Below are positions 51,843 to 60,597 of a stretch of DNA of 64,000 bases, piece by piece (positions within the stretch are counted from its first letter, which is position 1; every line of letters begins with the position of its first letter). The notes below the pieces were generated by a model. It had not been told where the DNA came from, ran no database searches, and saw nothing but the letters and a program-made list of their open reading frames with translations. Source of the DNA: Hartmannibacter diazotrophicus (GTDB lineage Bacteria > Pseudomonadota > Alphaproteobacteria > Rhizobiales > Pleomorphomonadaceae); NCBI RefSeq assembly GCF_900231165.1, contig NZ_LT960614.1:3535501-3599500 (forward strand). The letters run 5' to 3'. Both the position numbers and the translations under genes were made by a program.

Positions 51843-52379
51843 TCACTCCCACTGCGCGAGTTGCTGTTCAAGGAAGACGCTGGCCCGCCGCCAGGCCTCG
51901 TCGTTGTCGCCGCGAAAATTGAGCTCGCGCTTGAAGGCGATTGTCTTGGCCTCAAGGTCGACGATATCGACCCACATCTGGGTGATCAGCGTGCTGGTCT
52001 TCTGGATCGAGGCAAGAAAGACGTAGTCCGCCTTCTGGTCCGAAGCCATCTTCAAGATGCAGTCCGTCGTCGGGTTCGCACATGTCGCGTCAAGTTCGTC
52101 ACGGCTGATCGCCACGACCTCCGTCGACGGACGCGAGGCCAGATAGCTGTGCAGCGATTCAGTCATGGCCCGAAGCCGCCGGTCGTGGTCGGCGGTCTGG
52201 TCCTTGGGCTCGGCGGACGTATCCAGGAACTTGATGGGCATGAACGCGACGGTCTCGGCCCTTGCCGCCTGACCGCTCCCGGTCATCAATGCACCGGCAA
52301 GAACGAGCGCGCCGACAAGACCGGCAAGGCCCTTGCGCGCCCCTGCAACAGACGCCGAAAATTCAAAAGTCCCAGTCAT
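51843..52379 (-). CDS. exported DUF2380-like protein
   Basis: 178 aa. Signal peptide (LAGLVGALVLAGALMTGSGQ, cleavage near ARA-ET), then TVAFMPIKFLDTSAEPKD, TESLHSYLASRPSTEVVAI, CANPTTDCILKMASDQKADYVFLASIQKTSTLITQMWVDIVDLE. This is the pattern of small exported proteins that resemble the CsgG/TolB-N-like DUF2380 fold. Two Cys bracket a short loop. GGGAGG lies six bases before ATG 52379. It is divergent from a two-component system 207 bp away and may be its target. Function unknown. Confidence 0.78.
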   Translation of the reverse strand: MTGTFEFSASVAGARKGLAGLVGALVLAGALMTGSGQAARAETVAFMPIKFLDTSAEPKDQTADHDRRLRAMTESLHSYLASRPSTEVVAISRDELDATCANPTTDCILKMASDQKADYVFLASIQKTSTLITQMWVDIVDLEAKTIAFKRELNFRGDNDEAWRRASVFLEQQLAQWE

Positions 52380-52586
52380 TTGCATCCTCCCATTCGCTAT
52401 CGGACCGCGAAGGTAGTCGCCCGAACTCGGGATCACACAGAGCGGATTGCCCCTCGGCGGTTGGGCAAATTTCCCGATCGCGCCGGTGCGCCCCTCGCCG
52501 CCCTTGTCGTCGGCAGCCGATGCGGCGCACACTTTGCCGAAAGCCGGTCGTGCAAGCTTGCGGGCGGAACAACAGGGCAGGACATC

Positions 52587-53975
52587 ATGCGTCTCTTCGT
52601 CGGTCTCTTTCTGCGCCTTGCAGTCGCCGCCTGCCTCTGCCTGATCGCCGTCACGGGCTGGGTCGTCTATGACACCAACGCGATGCTCCGCAACGAGACC
52701 GAGCTTTCCGCCAAGCGCGCGACGCGCCAGTTCGTCATCAGTTCCCGGCTGGGCGCCGGCATCGGCAGCGAGCGCTACGAACTTCTCGACGCCGCCCGCC
52801 AGATCGCCTGGCTTTCCAGCGTCGTCGGCCCCGGCGTTTGCGTCGAGTTCTCCCAGAACGACCGCCCGATCCGGCGCGCCTGCAGCGGCTGGGATGGCTT
52901 CGGCACCTCCGCGCCCCGATGGTTCATCTCCCTTTTCGGCACCATCGTCGACCCCGGACCGCCCGTGACGAGGGAGGTCACGCTCAGCGACGGCCAGAAG
53001 GCTGTCGCCGTCGCCACGGCCGATCCGGTCGCCGCCGCGACGAGAGCCTGGAACCAGTTTCGCGTTCTTGCCGGCCTTGCCGCAGTCATGGCGCTGGCGA
53101 TGGGAATCCTTGCCGCGCTCGCCATGGTCCACGCGCTGCTGCCGGCCCAGAAGATCCTCGCCGGCCTCCGCCGCCTGGAAGACGGCGATCTGGACAGCCG
53201 GCTGCCGGCCTTTGCGACCCCGGAGTTCGACAGGGTCGCGAGCGCCTTCAACGATCTGGCAGGCCGCCTGCAGGCGACCGAGCAGGAACGCGCCGCCCTC
53301 ACCCGCCGCCTCGTTCAGGTGCAGGAGGAGGAGCGCCGGCTGGTTGCCCGCGACCTCCACGACGAATTCGGCCAGTGCCTGACGGCGGCCGGTGCCCTTG
53401 CCGCCTCCATCGACGCAGCAACACCGGCCGACCGGCCCGACATCGCCGAGGACGCACAGGCCATTTCCCGCATCACCCACCAGATGATGACCATGCTGCG
53501 CGGCGCCCTCTCCCGCCTGCGCCCGCCGGATGTGGAGGAACTCGGTCTCGGCGGCTGCCTTGGCGATCTGGTCCGCCGCTGGAACGCTCTGGGGCAAGAC
53601 CGCGCGCGGGCGCACCTGCATCTCGACGGCGATCTTGCCGATGTTTCCCGCGACACCGCCGTCAACGTCTATCGCATCGCCCAGGAGTGCATCACCAACG
53701 CCGCAAGGCACGGCGCCCCCGGCAGGCGCACCGTCCACCTCAGCCTCGAAGCGGCGCCCGGCGGCAGCGTTCGCCTGACGGTCGAAGACGACGGCGGCGG
53801 CGATCCGGGTACGCTCGGCGAAAGTTCCGGCTTCGGCATCGTCGGCATTCGCCAGCGGCTTCAGGCCATTGGCGGCAGCCTGACCGTCGGCTCGACGGCG
53901 TCAGGCATCCGCGTCACCGCCCTCGTTCCGGCGATCGCCGAGACCGCCCCTCCCGTCCGCGAGGCTGCGGAATGA
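52587..53975 (+). CDS. sensor histidine kinase, NarX/UhpB type
   Basis: 462 aa. Two transmembrane helices (about 5-25 and 155-180) enclose a 130-residue periplasmic sensor with two Cys (CVEFSQNDRPIRRAC, as in PAS-like sensors of the CopS/MsrS sort). HAMP follows, then a HisKA_3 domain with His258 in ARDLHDEFGQCL, and a HATPase with NAARHG and GFGIVGIRQRL. ATG 52587 follows GCAGGA. It overlaps its response regulator by ATGA. The signal is unknown; an envelope stress or small ligand is plausible given the divergent exported protein. Confidence 0.93.
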   Translation: MRLFVGLFLRLAVAACLCLIAVTGWVVYDTNAMLRNETELSAKRATRQFVISSRLGAGIGSERYELLDAARQIAWLSSVVGPGVCVEFSQNDRPIRRACSGWDGFGTSAPRWFISLFGTIVDPGPPVTREVTLSDGQKAVAVATADPVAAATRAWNQFRVLAGLAAVMALAMGILAALAMVHALLPAQKILAGLRRLEDGDLDSRLPAFATPEFDRVASAFNDLAGRLQATEQERAALTRRLVQVQEEERRLVARDLHDEFGQCLTAAGALAASIDAATPADRPDIAEDAQAISRITHQMMTMLRGALSRLRPPDVEELGLGGCLGDLVRRWNALGQDRARAHLHLDGDLADVSRDTAVNVYRIAQECITNAARHGAPGRRTVHLSLEAAPGGSVRLTVEDDGGGDPGTLGESSGFGIVGIRQRLQAIGGSLTVGSTASGIRVTALVPAIAETAPPVREAAE

Positions 53976-54631
53976 CCGGCCTTTCCATCATGCTCGTCGA
54001 CGATCATCCGGTCGTGCGCGAAGGCTATCGCCGCCTGCTGGAGCGAAACCCCGGATTTCATGTGGTCTGCGAGGCGGAAACCGCAGCCGATGCCTATCGT
54101 CTTTATCGCGAACACGATCCGGACCTCGTCGTCATGGACCTGTCGCTTCCCGGCGCCGGCGGGCTGGAAGCCGTTCGCCACATCCGCCAGTGGGACAAGG
54201 CCGCCAGAATTCTGGTCTTCACCATGCACGAGGGCGCAGCCTTTGCGCTGAAGGCCTTCGAGGCGGGCGCCGCCGGCTATGTCACCAAGTCGAGCGCGCC
54301 GCAGGAACTGGTCAGGGCGGTGGAGGTGGTCGGAGGTGGCGGACGGGCTCTCAGCGACGATGTGGCCCAGGAAATTGCCGCCGAGCGACTGTCCGGCCGC
54401 CGCAGTCCGCTCGACGATCTGGGCCCTCGCGAGACCGAAATCCTGCGCATGCTGGCCTCCGGGCTTGCGGCCGAACAGATCGCGGAGCAACTGCACCTCA
54501 GCCTCAAGACCGTGCAGAACTACCACTACCAGATCAAGTCGAAGCTGGAGGCGCGTACCGATGCCCACCTCGTCTGGCTCGCGGTCGGATTCGGACTGGT
54601 CCGCATGACCGGCGGAGAGGTCGGGCGATAG
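53972..54631 (+). CDS. LuxR/NarL family response regulator
   Basis: 219 aa. Receiver domain with the acidic pair in MLVDDHPVVREGY, phosphorylated Asp56 in LVVMDLSLPG, and Lys in YVTKSSAPQE; C-terminal HTH LGPRETEILRMLASGLAAEQIAEQLHLSLKTVQNYHYQIKSKL. Cognate partner of the overlapping HisKA_3 kinase. Candidate targets are the divergent DUF2380-like gene and its own operon. Confidence 0.95.
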   Translation: MTGLSIMLVDDHPVVREGYRRLLERNPGFHVVCEAETAADAYRLYREHDPDLVVMDLSLPGAGGLEAVRHIRQWDKAARILVFTMHEGAAFALKAFEAGAAGYVTKSSAPQELVRAVEVVGGGGRALSDDVAQEIAAERLSGRRSPLDDLGPRETEILRMLASGLAAEQIAEQLHLSLKTVQNYHYQIKSKLEARTDAHLVWLAVGFGLVRMTGGEVGR

Positions 54632-54685
54632 TCATCGCCTGTTGGAAAAGGCCTGCGCGCGACAAGGCTTGCGGCCTGGCGATCG

Positions 54686-56308
54686 CTATCCGCTCCGCCG
54701 CAAGGTGCTCGTCCGCGTGACCGGCACGCCGCGAGACTGAATCGCGGTGCGGTTGCCGTCGCTCAATGCGGGAATCCCGAGGTTTTCCAGAATGAGCGGC
54801 TTGCTGAAATAATAGCCCTGGCCGAAGTTGATGCGGGTCGCCGCCTGCAGATAGGCGAGTTCCTCGAAGGTCTCCACGCCTTCCACGATCACCGACATGC
54901 CAAGCGACTGGCCGAGCGATTCGATCGCCTTCAGGATGCTCTGGCTGCGTGGCCGGCGGTGGACGTCCGTGATGAAGGTCCGGTCCACCTTGACCTCGTC
55001 GGCGGTGATGTCCGCAAGAGCCGCGAGAGACGAGTAGCCGACGCCGAAATCGTCGATCGACACCTTGGCGCCCACTTCCCTGAGCATCGGCAGGATGTGG
55101 CTCTGGAAATGGCCGCGCGCAAGGAAAGCTTCCTCCGTCACTTCCACCATGAAGCGGCGAGGACATCCCGTCCCGTCGAGCCTTTCGGCGAGATCGCGCA
55201 TGAAGCGCGGATCTTCGGCCTGTTTCGCCGCCACGTTGATGCTGATCGAGGCCCCTTCGCCGAAGGCCTCGTTGATGCGATCCATCGACGCGATGGTCTC
55301 ATCGAGGATGAGCGTTGCCACCTCGTCCATCAGCCCCAGTTCAAGCGCAAGGCCGATGAAATCGCCGGGCGCCTGGATCAATCCGTCCTCGTCCCGCCAG
55401 CGCAGAAGCACCTCGACGCCGACGATGTCCTGCGTGCGGAAGTTGACCTTGGGCTGATAGGCGCAGCAAAGCCGCCGGTCGCGGATGGCAAGGCGCAGTC
55501 GCTGCTCGGTTCGCGCCCGTTCGCTCGCCGCATGGTCGACGCTGGAATTGAAGAACTGGATGCTGCCCTTGGCGCGGCCCTTGCTGCGGTACATCGCGCC
55601 GTCGGCCTTCGTCCGCAACTCGTCGTAGCTGCTCCCGTCCTGCGGAAACAGGCTGACGCCGATCGAGGCGGAGGACAGGATTTCGAATCCGTCGATGAAG
55701 AACGGCTCCTTGAGACGACCGGAAACGGCCTCCAGGTCCCCCTTCAGCGTCTCCATGTCGCCGATCGGCGAAAGCAGCAGCACGAATTCGTCGCCGCCGA
55801 CCCGCGCCAGCATGTCGGTGGGCCGGAGCCCGACCGAGAGCCGGTCCGCGATCTTCAGCAGGAGCTGGTCGCCGGCCGTATGGCCATAGTAGTCGTTGAT
55901 GTGCTTGAAGCCGTCGAGATCGATGAAGGCCAGAGCGAAGGAACCGCCTCCGGCCTCGATCAGGGACGAGACGCTCCGGTCCATCAGGCCGCGGTTCGGC
56001 AAACCGGTTGTCTCGTCGAAGAAGGCGCGCTGGAAGAGGTCGTCCTCAAGCGCCCGCTGGTCGGTAACATCCTGCGACAGATGAACCGTATAGACTTCCT
56101 CATCCAGCGGGATGGAATGAACGGTCGTCTGGATGACGCGGTTGTTCTGGACGACATCGCCGTCCGCAGGCACGGCCCCGTCGGTCGAAACGGCATTCGC
56201 CCGGGCGTTGGTGTAGAGCACGTCGCCGGATCGCGACGAGACCGTCAGACCGACCGGCAAGTCCCGCAGGATATCGGCAAGGCCGTGCTGCTTGGTGGCC
56301 ATGGTCAT
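54686..56308 (-). CDS. cyclic-di-GMP signalling protein with PAS-like, GGDEF and EAL domains
   Basis: 540 aa, no transmembrane helix. A PAS-like N-terminus (DLPVGLTVSSRSGDVLYTNARA) is followed by GGDEF at 171-175 with an intact inhibitory I-site (RPTD at 162-165), then an EAL domain in which the motif reads EVL, with DDFGVGYSSL and EGVET intact. Both diguanylate cyclase and phosphodiesterase activity are possible; the key Glu of the EAL motif remains. Converges with the response regulator gene, so not obviously its partner. Confidence 0.9.
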   Translation of the reverse strand: MTMATKQHGLADILRDLPVGLTVSSRSGDVLYTNARANAVSTDGAVPADGDVVQNNRVIQTTVHSIPLDEEVYTVHLSQDVTDQRALEDDLFQRAFFDETTGLPNRGLMDRSVSSLIEAGGGSFALAFIDLDGFKHINDYYGHTAGDQLLLKIADRLSVGLRPTDMLARVGGDEFVLLLSPIGDMETLKGDLEAVSGRLKEPFFIDGFEILSSASIGVSLFPQDGSSYDELRTKADGAMYRSKGRAKGSIQFFNSSVDHAASERARTEQRLRLAIRDRRLCCAYQPKVNFRTQDIVGVEVLLRWRDEDGLIQAPGDFIGLALELGLMDEVATLILDETIASMDRINEAFGEGASISINVAAKQAEDPRFMRDLAERLDGTGCPRRFMVEVTEEAFLARGHFQSHILPMLREVGAKVSIDDFGVGYSSLAALADITADEVKVDRTFITDVHRRPRSQSILKAIESLGQSLGMSVIVEGVETFEELAYLQAATRINFGQGYYFSKPLILENLGIPALSDGNRTAIQSRGVPVTRTSTLRRSG

Positions 56309-56368
56309 CGACGACCTCGCAGGAACGGCAACGTGCGTGTTCGCGCTGGGGCGGGGTTCGGCATGGCG

Positions 56369-58207
56369 TCAGCGCTTCAGGATCGAATAGCGCGTCTTGT
56401 CCAGAAGACGCGCGGCAGCCGTTGAGGCCTCATCCCGTTCAGCCGGATCGGTCAGAAACCCGCGCTGGATGGCCTGCGCCGCGTCCGCCGCCGGATTGGC
56501 GCCCGGCTGGGCCGGCGATCCGCCGTCATCGGCATAGGACGCCTGGTTCATGGTCGCGCCGCGCCAGCGCTCGACGACCGCCTTGACGAAGTCGGCGCGG
56601 GTGAGGTCGTCCATGTTCTCCGGCAGTTCGGTCGAAGACTCGCTGCGCGGCACGAGATTGGCCGGCAGCCGGTTAAAGGTGATGCGCGCAGGTAGCGGCA
56701 TGCCCTCGCCGAAGCCGACGACCTCGCCGGTGCCGAGCGAAGGAATGAAATCGAGCAGATGGGCGGTGGCATCCGACACGGCCGAGCGCAGCAGGGCCTG
56801 GTCCTGGTCGTTCGCCATGCGCATGGCGAAGAGTGTGCTGCACTGGGAAATGATCGTCGGATCGAGTTCGGCCGGCCGCTGGGTAACCAGTCCCAGATAG
56901 ACGCCGTATTTGCGGCCTTCCTTGGCGATCCTTGACAGGGCGCGGCGCGCCGGCCCGAAGCCGAGCGAATGGTCGGCCGAGGCATAGCGGTGCGCCTCCT
57001 CGCAGACGAACAGCAGCGGAAAGGCGCCGTCGCTCCAGAGGCCGAGGTCGAAAGCAAGGCGCGAGACGACGCAGACCACGGCGTCCACAACTTCGACCGG
57101 AAGGCTCGCAAGCTGCAGGATCGTGAGCGGCTTGCCGGCCGGGTCCAGGCGGAAGAGCTGGCTCAGAAGGCTTGCCATCGTGTCGCCGCCGACATTGGCG
57201 TTCTCGAACATGAAGGCATAGCGCGGGTCGTTCTTCAGCGCCTCGATCCGCATCGTCAGGCGATGATAGGCCATGCGCGTGGATCTGTTTTCCAGCTTGC
57301 CCATCCGCTCGTCGATCAGCGTCAGCAGATCCTGCAACAGATAGGGAACCGGCGTATCGACCGTGAACCCGGACATCCGCGGGTCGCGCCGCTTGATCAT
57401 CGGGCGATCGGCGGTCGACTTGAGCTGCTGGTAGGATCCCTTGGCGATCGGGATGAGTTCGGCAAGGATCTCGACCTCTTCCGGCACCGACGGACGTCCG
57501 CCGTAGATGACGTCGATGATCTCCTCGAAATTGAACAGCCAGAAGGGCAGCTTCAGATTGCGCGCGCCGATGAGATTGGCCCGCTCACCGAAGCTGTGGC
57601 CGTATTCGTTGTGGCCGTCGAGCACGAGCACGCGAAGATCGGGCCGCGCAACGAGGATCTCGCCGAGGATCACCGCAACGCCGCTGGACTTGCCGACGCC
57701 CGTCGACCCCAGCACGGCGAAATGCTTGGCGATCAGATCGTCCACGTCGACATAGGCGGGAATGGATGGATCCTGATTGAGATGGCCGATGGCGATGCCG
57801 TCCGATCCGGCGGACGAATAGATCACTCTGAGATCGTCGCTGGAGATGATCTTCGCGGTGTCACCGATCGCCGGATATTCGCGCACGCCGCGCTGGAAGC
57901 GGGCCGTTCCGTCCGGCCCGCGCAAGATCTCGCCCATAAGGTCGATGCGGGCGACGGCGCGATGTTCGCCGGGCTCGCGCGTTTCCGGCGTCCGGCCCGT
58001 CACTTCGGCAATCATTCCGACGATGGTGCTGTCGCCGACCTCGATCGCCAGAAACTTGCCGACGGTCGGCCGCGAATCCCCGCGATGAAGGAGGGGCGCC
58101 CTGAGGCCGACATTGGCCTCCGAGCCACGCACGGACAGAACCTGTCCGATCGGCGAGGCACTCGTCCCTGAATCATAAGGACGTCGAACGGAAATATCGC
58201 TGGACAA
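56369..58207 (-). CDS. HerA-like DUF87 ATPase
   Basis: 612 aa. The N-terminal beta-barrel (HAS-like, GQVLSVRGSEANVGL ... AIEVGDSTIVGMIAEVTG) precedes a RecA-like ATPase with Walker A LGSTGVGKSSG, Walker B LLFVCEEAHRY, and LVTQRPAELDPTIISQCSTLFAMRM. HerA proteins form hexameric DNA translocases, usually beside the nuclease NurA in archaea; no NurA, SIR2 or other effector gene is adjacent. The start is TTG 58207 with AAAGGA eight bases upstream. Role in DNA processing or repair is inferred. Confidence 0.85.
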   Translation of the reverse strand: MSSDISVRRPYDSGTSASPIGQVLSVRGSEANVGLRAPLLHRGDSRPTVGKFLAIEVGDSTIVGMIAEVTGRTPETREPGEHRAVARIDLMGEILRGPDGTARFQRGVREYPAIGDTAKIISSDDLRVIYSSAGSDGIAIGHLNQDPSIPAYVDVDDLIAKHFAVLGSTGVGKSSGVAVILGEILVARPDLRVLVLDGHNEYGHSFGERANLIGARNLKLPFWLFNFEEIIDVIYGGRPSVPEEVEILAELIPIAKGSYQQLKSTADRPMIKRRDPRMSGFTVDTPVPYLLQDLLTLIDERMGKLENRSTRMAYHRLTMRIEALKNDPRYAFMFENANVGGDTMASLLSQLFRLDPAGKPLTILQLASLPVEVVDAVVCVVSRLAFDLGLWSDGAFPLLFVCEEAHRYASADHSLGFGPARRALSRIAKEGRKYGVYLGLVTQRPAELDPTIISQCSTLFAMRMANDQDQALLRSAVSDATAHLLDFIPSLGTGEVVGFGEGMPLPARITFNRLPANLVPRSESSTELPENMDDLTRADFVKAVVERWRGATMNQASYADDGGSPAQPGANPAADAAQAIQRGFLTDPAERDEASTAAARLLDKTRYSILKR

Positions 58208-58504
58208 CTCGGCAATCCTTTTCGCGACGCAATCGTCAGTAACTTACGGTCCAGTCTTCGCGATAATTCTTGTTTCCACGTTACAAATGAAAACAATTAT
58301 CCAGCATCGTTAATGGATCCGGAAACCATTCGAACGAAAAGTTGTACTTGATTGTTATGTGGAATTTCAACTTCGAGGGCCAAGCCGAAATTGCACTTAT
58401 TTTTCGATGGATTGGTCGAGACCGGCAGGCACAACCGGGAGGAGGAACAGTATTAATCCAGTCACCGAGGGGGTTTTCTGCCGAAGGAATTTCCGCTGGT
58501 CGGG
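58208..58504. other. 297-bp gap between HerA-like start and pirin stop
   Basis: Markedly more AT-rich than its surroundings. It should hold the minus-strand promoter of the HerA-like gene. No gene or clear motif was found. Confidence 0.45.
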
Positions 58505-59419
58505 CTACTGCGGAAGCGGAATGAATTCTGTTTCATCTGGAACAGGATCGAAACGGCCCTGCTTCCAGTCTTCCTTCGCCTGCTCGATCCGTTCCTTGCG
58601 CGAGGAGACGAAATTCCACCAGATATGCCGCGGCCCTTCCAGCGCGTCGCCGCCGAGAAACATCATCCGCGCATTGGTGAGCGCGGTGATCGTGATCCGG
58701 TCTCCCGGACGGAAAATCAGGAGCTGCGGGCCCGCGAACCGGTCGCCGGCAACGTCCACGTCACCCTCAACGACATAGACGGCGCGTTCCTCATGGTCCG
58801 CATCGAGCGGCGCGCTCTTGCCCGCGGCAAGCCGCACCTCCGCATAGAACCATTCGGAAAGCCCCTTGACCGGCGAGCGCTTGCCGAACAGCGAGCCAGC
58901 CACAATTCGGGCGAAGACGCCATCGTCCTCGACCGTCGGCAGGACATCGGTTCCAAAATGCTGAAAGCCCGGATCGCTTTCCTCCAGCGAGGCTGGAAGC
59001 GCGACCCAACTCTGGATGCCGAACATCGCCTGGCCGGAGGACCGCTGCACCTCGGGCGTGCGTTCCGAATGAGCGATCCCCCGCCCGGCGGTCATCAGGT
59101 TCATCGCGCCCGGCAGGATGTCGAGCGCATTGCCCTCGCTGTCGCGATGCCTGACGGCGCCATCGAAGAGATAGGTGACCGTCGCAAGGCCGATATGAGG
59201 ATGCGGCCGGACGTCCATGCCCTGGCCGGCAAGAAATTGGGCCGGCCCCATCTGGTCGAAGAAAATGAAGGGCCCCACCATCTGCCGCTTGCCGTGCGGC
59301 AAGGCGCGGCGGACATTGAAATCGCCAAGATCGCGGACGCGCGGGATGATCATCAGCTCCAGCGCGTCGCAGCTTGGCGCATGACCGAGGATGGGGTCGT
59401 CCGCGGGAAGCCAGCTCAT
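58505..59419 (-). CDS. pirin family protein
   Basis: 304 aa bicupin. The metal-binding N-terminal cupin is intact: RPHPHIGLATVTYLFDG supplies two His, RDSEGN, then TAGRGIAHSERTPE supplies His and Glu. C-terminal pirin domain ends IWWNFVSSRKERIEQAKEDWKQGRF. Some pirins are quercetinases; others regulate metabolism. ATG 59419 has GAGGAG upstream; residues from the longer reading to 59494 are unconserved. Neighbours do not reveal its substrate. Confidence 0.94.
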   Translation of the reverse strand: MSWLPADDPILGHAPSCDALELMIIPRVRDLGDFNVRRALPHGKRQMVGPFIFFDQMGPAQFLAGQGMDVRPHPHIGLATVTYLFDGAVRHRDSEGNALDILPGAMNLMTAGRGIAHSERTPEVQRSSGQAMFGIQSWVALPASLEESDPGFQHFGTDVLPTVEDDGVFARIVAGSLFGKRSPVKGLSEWFYAEVRLAAGKSAPLDADHEERAVYVVEGDVDVAGDRFAGPQLLIFRPGDRITITALTNARMMFLGGDALEGPRHIWWNFVSSRKERIEQAKEDWKQGRFDPVPDETEFIPLPQ

Positions 59420-59527
59420 GGGGTTGTCTCCTCGACATGTGGGCGCCATCCGGACCCTGGCACGCCGCGCGACGTTGCCGGATGATGGGGACATAGGCCT
59501 GATCGACGGTCGGGCAAGTGGATGGGC

Positions 59528-60445
59528 TCATGCGATGCCGGCCATGTCGTCACGCAACTCCTCCAGCGCCGTTGCAAGTTGGACCGCGAAACGCGCCGAA
59601 GCAACCGGCAGCGCGCGCCCACGCATCTGGCCGAGCAGCAGGCGGCCCGCCGGCAAGTCCTTTTGCGAGATCGGGCGGATCGCGATCCGGGGATGACTTT
59701 CCGGATTGAGCCCGATCGGAAGCTGAAAGGCGATCGCATTCTCGTAGAGCACGTAGTGGCGCATCAGTTCGAAGGATTCGGCCTCGATGATCGGCCGAAG
59801 CTCGTGACCCCGCCTCTTGGCGGCGATATCGAGAAGATGCCGCACGCCATAGGGCGCCGTTGGAATGACGTGGGTGTGGGCGAGGCATTCGCGCAAACGC
59901 AACTCGCTCTTGCGCGCCAATGGATTGTCGGCCGGCAGGATCGCGTGCACCGGCTGCGGCACGTCCATGAGCACTTCGAAATCGACCAGATGCATCGGCT
60001 CGAAGACGAGGGCGAGATCGCTGGAAAAATCGCTGAGATCCCTTTCGGCCGCCACACGGTCGCGCACGCTCACCTTGAAGGTGACGCCCGGATGGTCGCG
60101 CCGGTAGAGCGAAATCTGCCTTGGCAGAAAATAGGGAATGAGCGCCTGCGAACAGGCGATCGTGACCCGCCCGCGTCGCTCGCCAGAGAGATCCGCGACC
60201 AGCGAGCGGACCCGCGCAAGATCGTGTTCCTGCGACCGCATGTGCTGGATCAGCAATTCGCCCGCCGCGTTGAGCCGGACGCCGCGCGGCAGCCTCTCGA
60301 AGATCGGTGCTCCGAAGTCCTCCTCGAACTGCAGCACCCGCCGCGTCAGCGCCGAGGCGGTGATGTTCATGTCCTCGGCCGCCTTGCGGATCGAGCCGGC
60401 GCGCTGAACGCTCTGGATCATCCGGAATATCTGCAAGTGCTTCAT
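59528..60445 (-). CDS. LysR family transcriptional regulator (divergent to the peptide-type ABC operon)
   Basis: 305 aa. HTH region LQIFRMIQSVQRAGSIRKAAEDMNITASALTRRVLQFEEDFG, then a LysR substrate-binding domain (VTIACSQALIPYFLPRQISLYRR). ATG 60445 is chosen because GGAAGAG lies nine bases upstream; GTG 60463 is an alternative start. It is divergent from the ABC operon at 60598 and very likely its regulator. Confidence 0.93.
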   Translation of the reverse strand: MKHLQIFRMIQSVQRAGSIRKAAEDMNITASALTRRVLQFEEDFGAPIFERLPRGVRLNAAGELLIQHMRSQEHDLARVRSLVADLSGERRGRVTIACSQALIPYFLPRQISLYRRDHPGVTFKVSVRDRVAAERDLSDFSSDLALVFEPMHLVDFEVLMDVPQPVHAILPADNPLARKSELRLRECLAHTHVIPTAPYGVRHLLDIAAKRRGHELRPIIEAESFELMRHYVLYENAIAFQLPIGLNPESHPRIAIRPISQKDLPAGRLLLGQMRGRALPVASARFAVQLATALEELRDDMAGIA

Positions 60446-60460
60446 ATTGATGGACTCTTC

Positions 60461-60494
60461 CACAAGCGTTGTATTTTTTCGAACCGCTTTTGTG
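60461..60494. promoter_or_regulatory. candidate LysR operator upstream of the ABC operon
   Basis: CACAAGCG (60461-60468) and CGCTTTTGTG (60485-60494) form an imperfect dyad around an AT-rich spacer in the 152-bp divergent region. Spacing suits a tetrameric LysR recognition site. Confidence 0.4.
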
Positions 60495-60597
60495 TGAAAT
60501 TAGCATTTGTCGTCACCGCTCGGTACCCGCATCCTTGCGCGCAGGTCCGCCGGAGGACTTCGGCGCATAGGAATTCAAAGTGAAAAGGGCTGAACAG

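Noticed and set aside
56369-58207. HerA-like ATPase as part of a phage-defence system
   Set aside because: No SIR2, NurA, DUF4297 or other effector gene is adjacent, so a defence assignment is not supported by this window.
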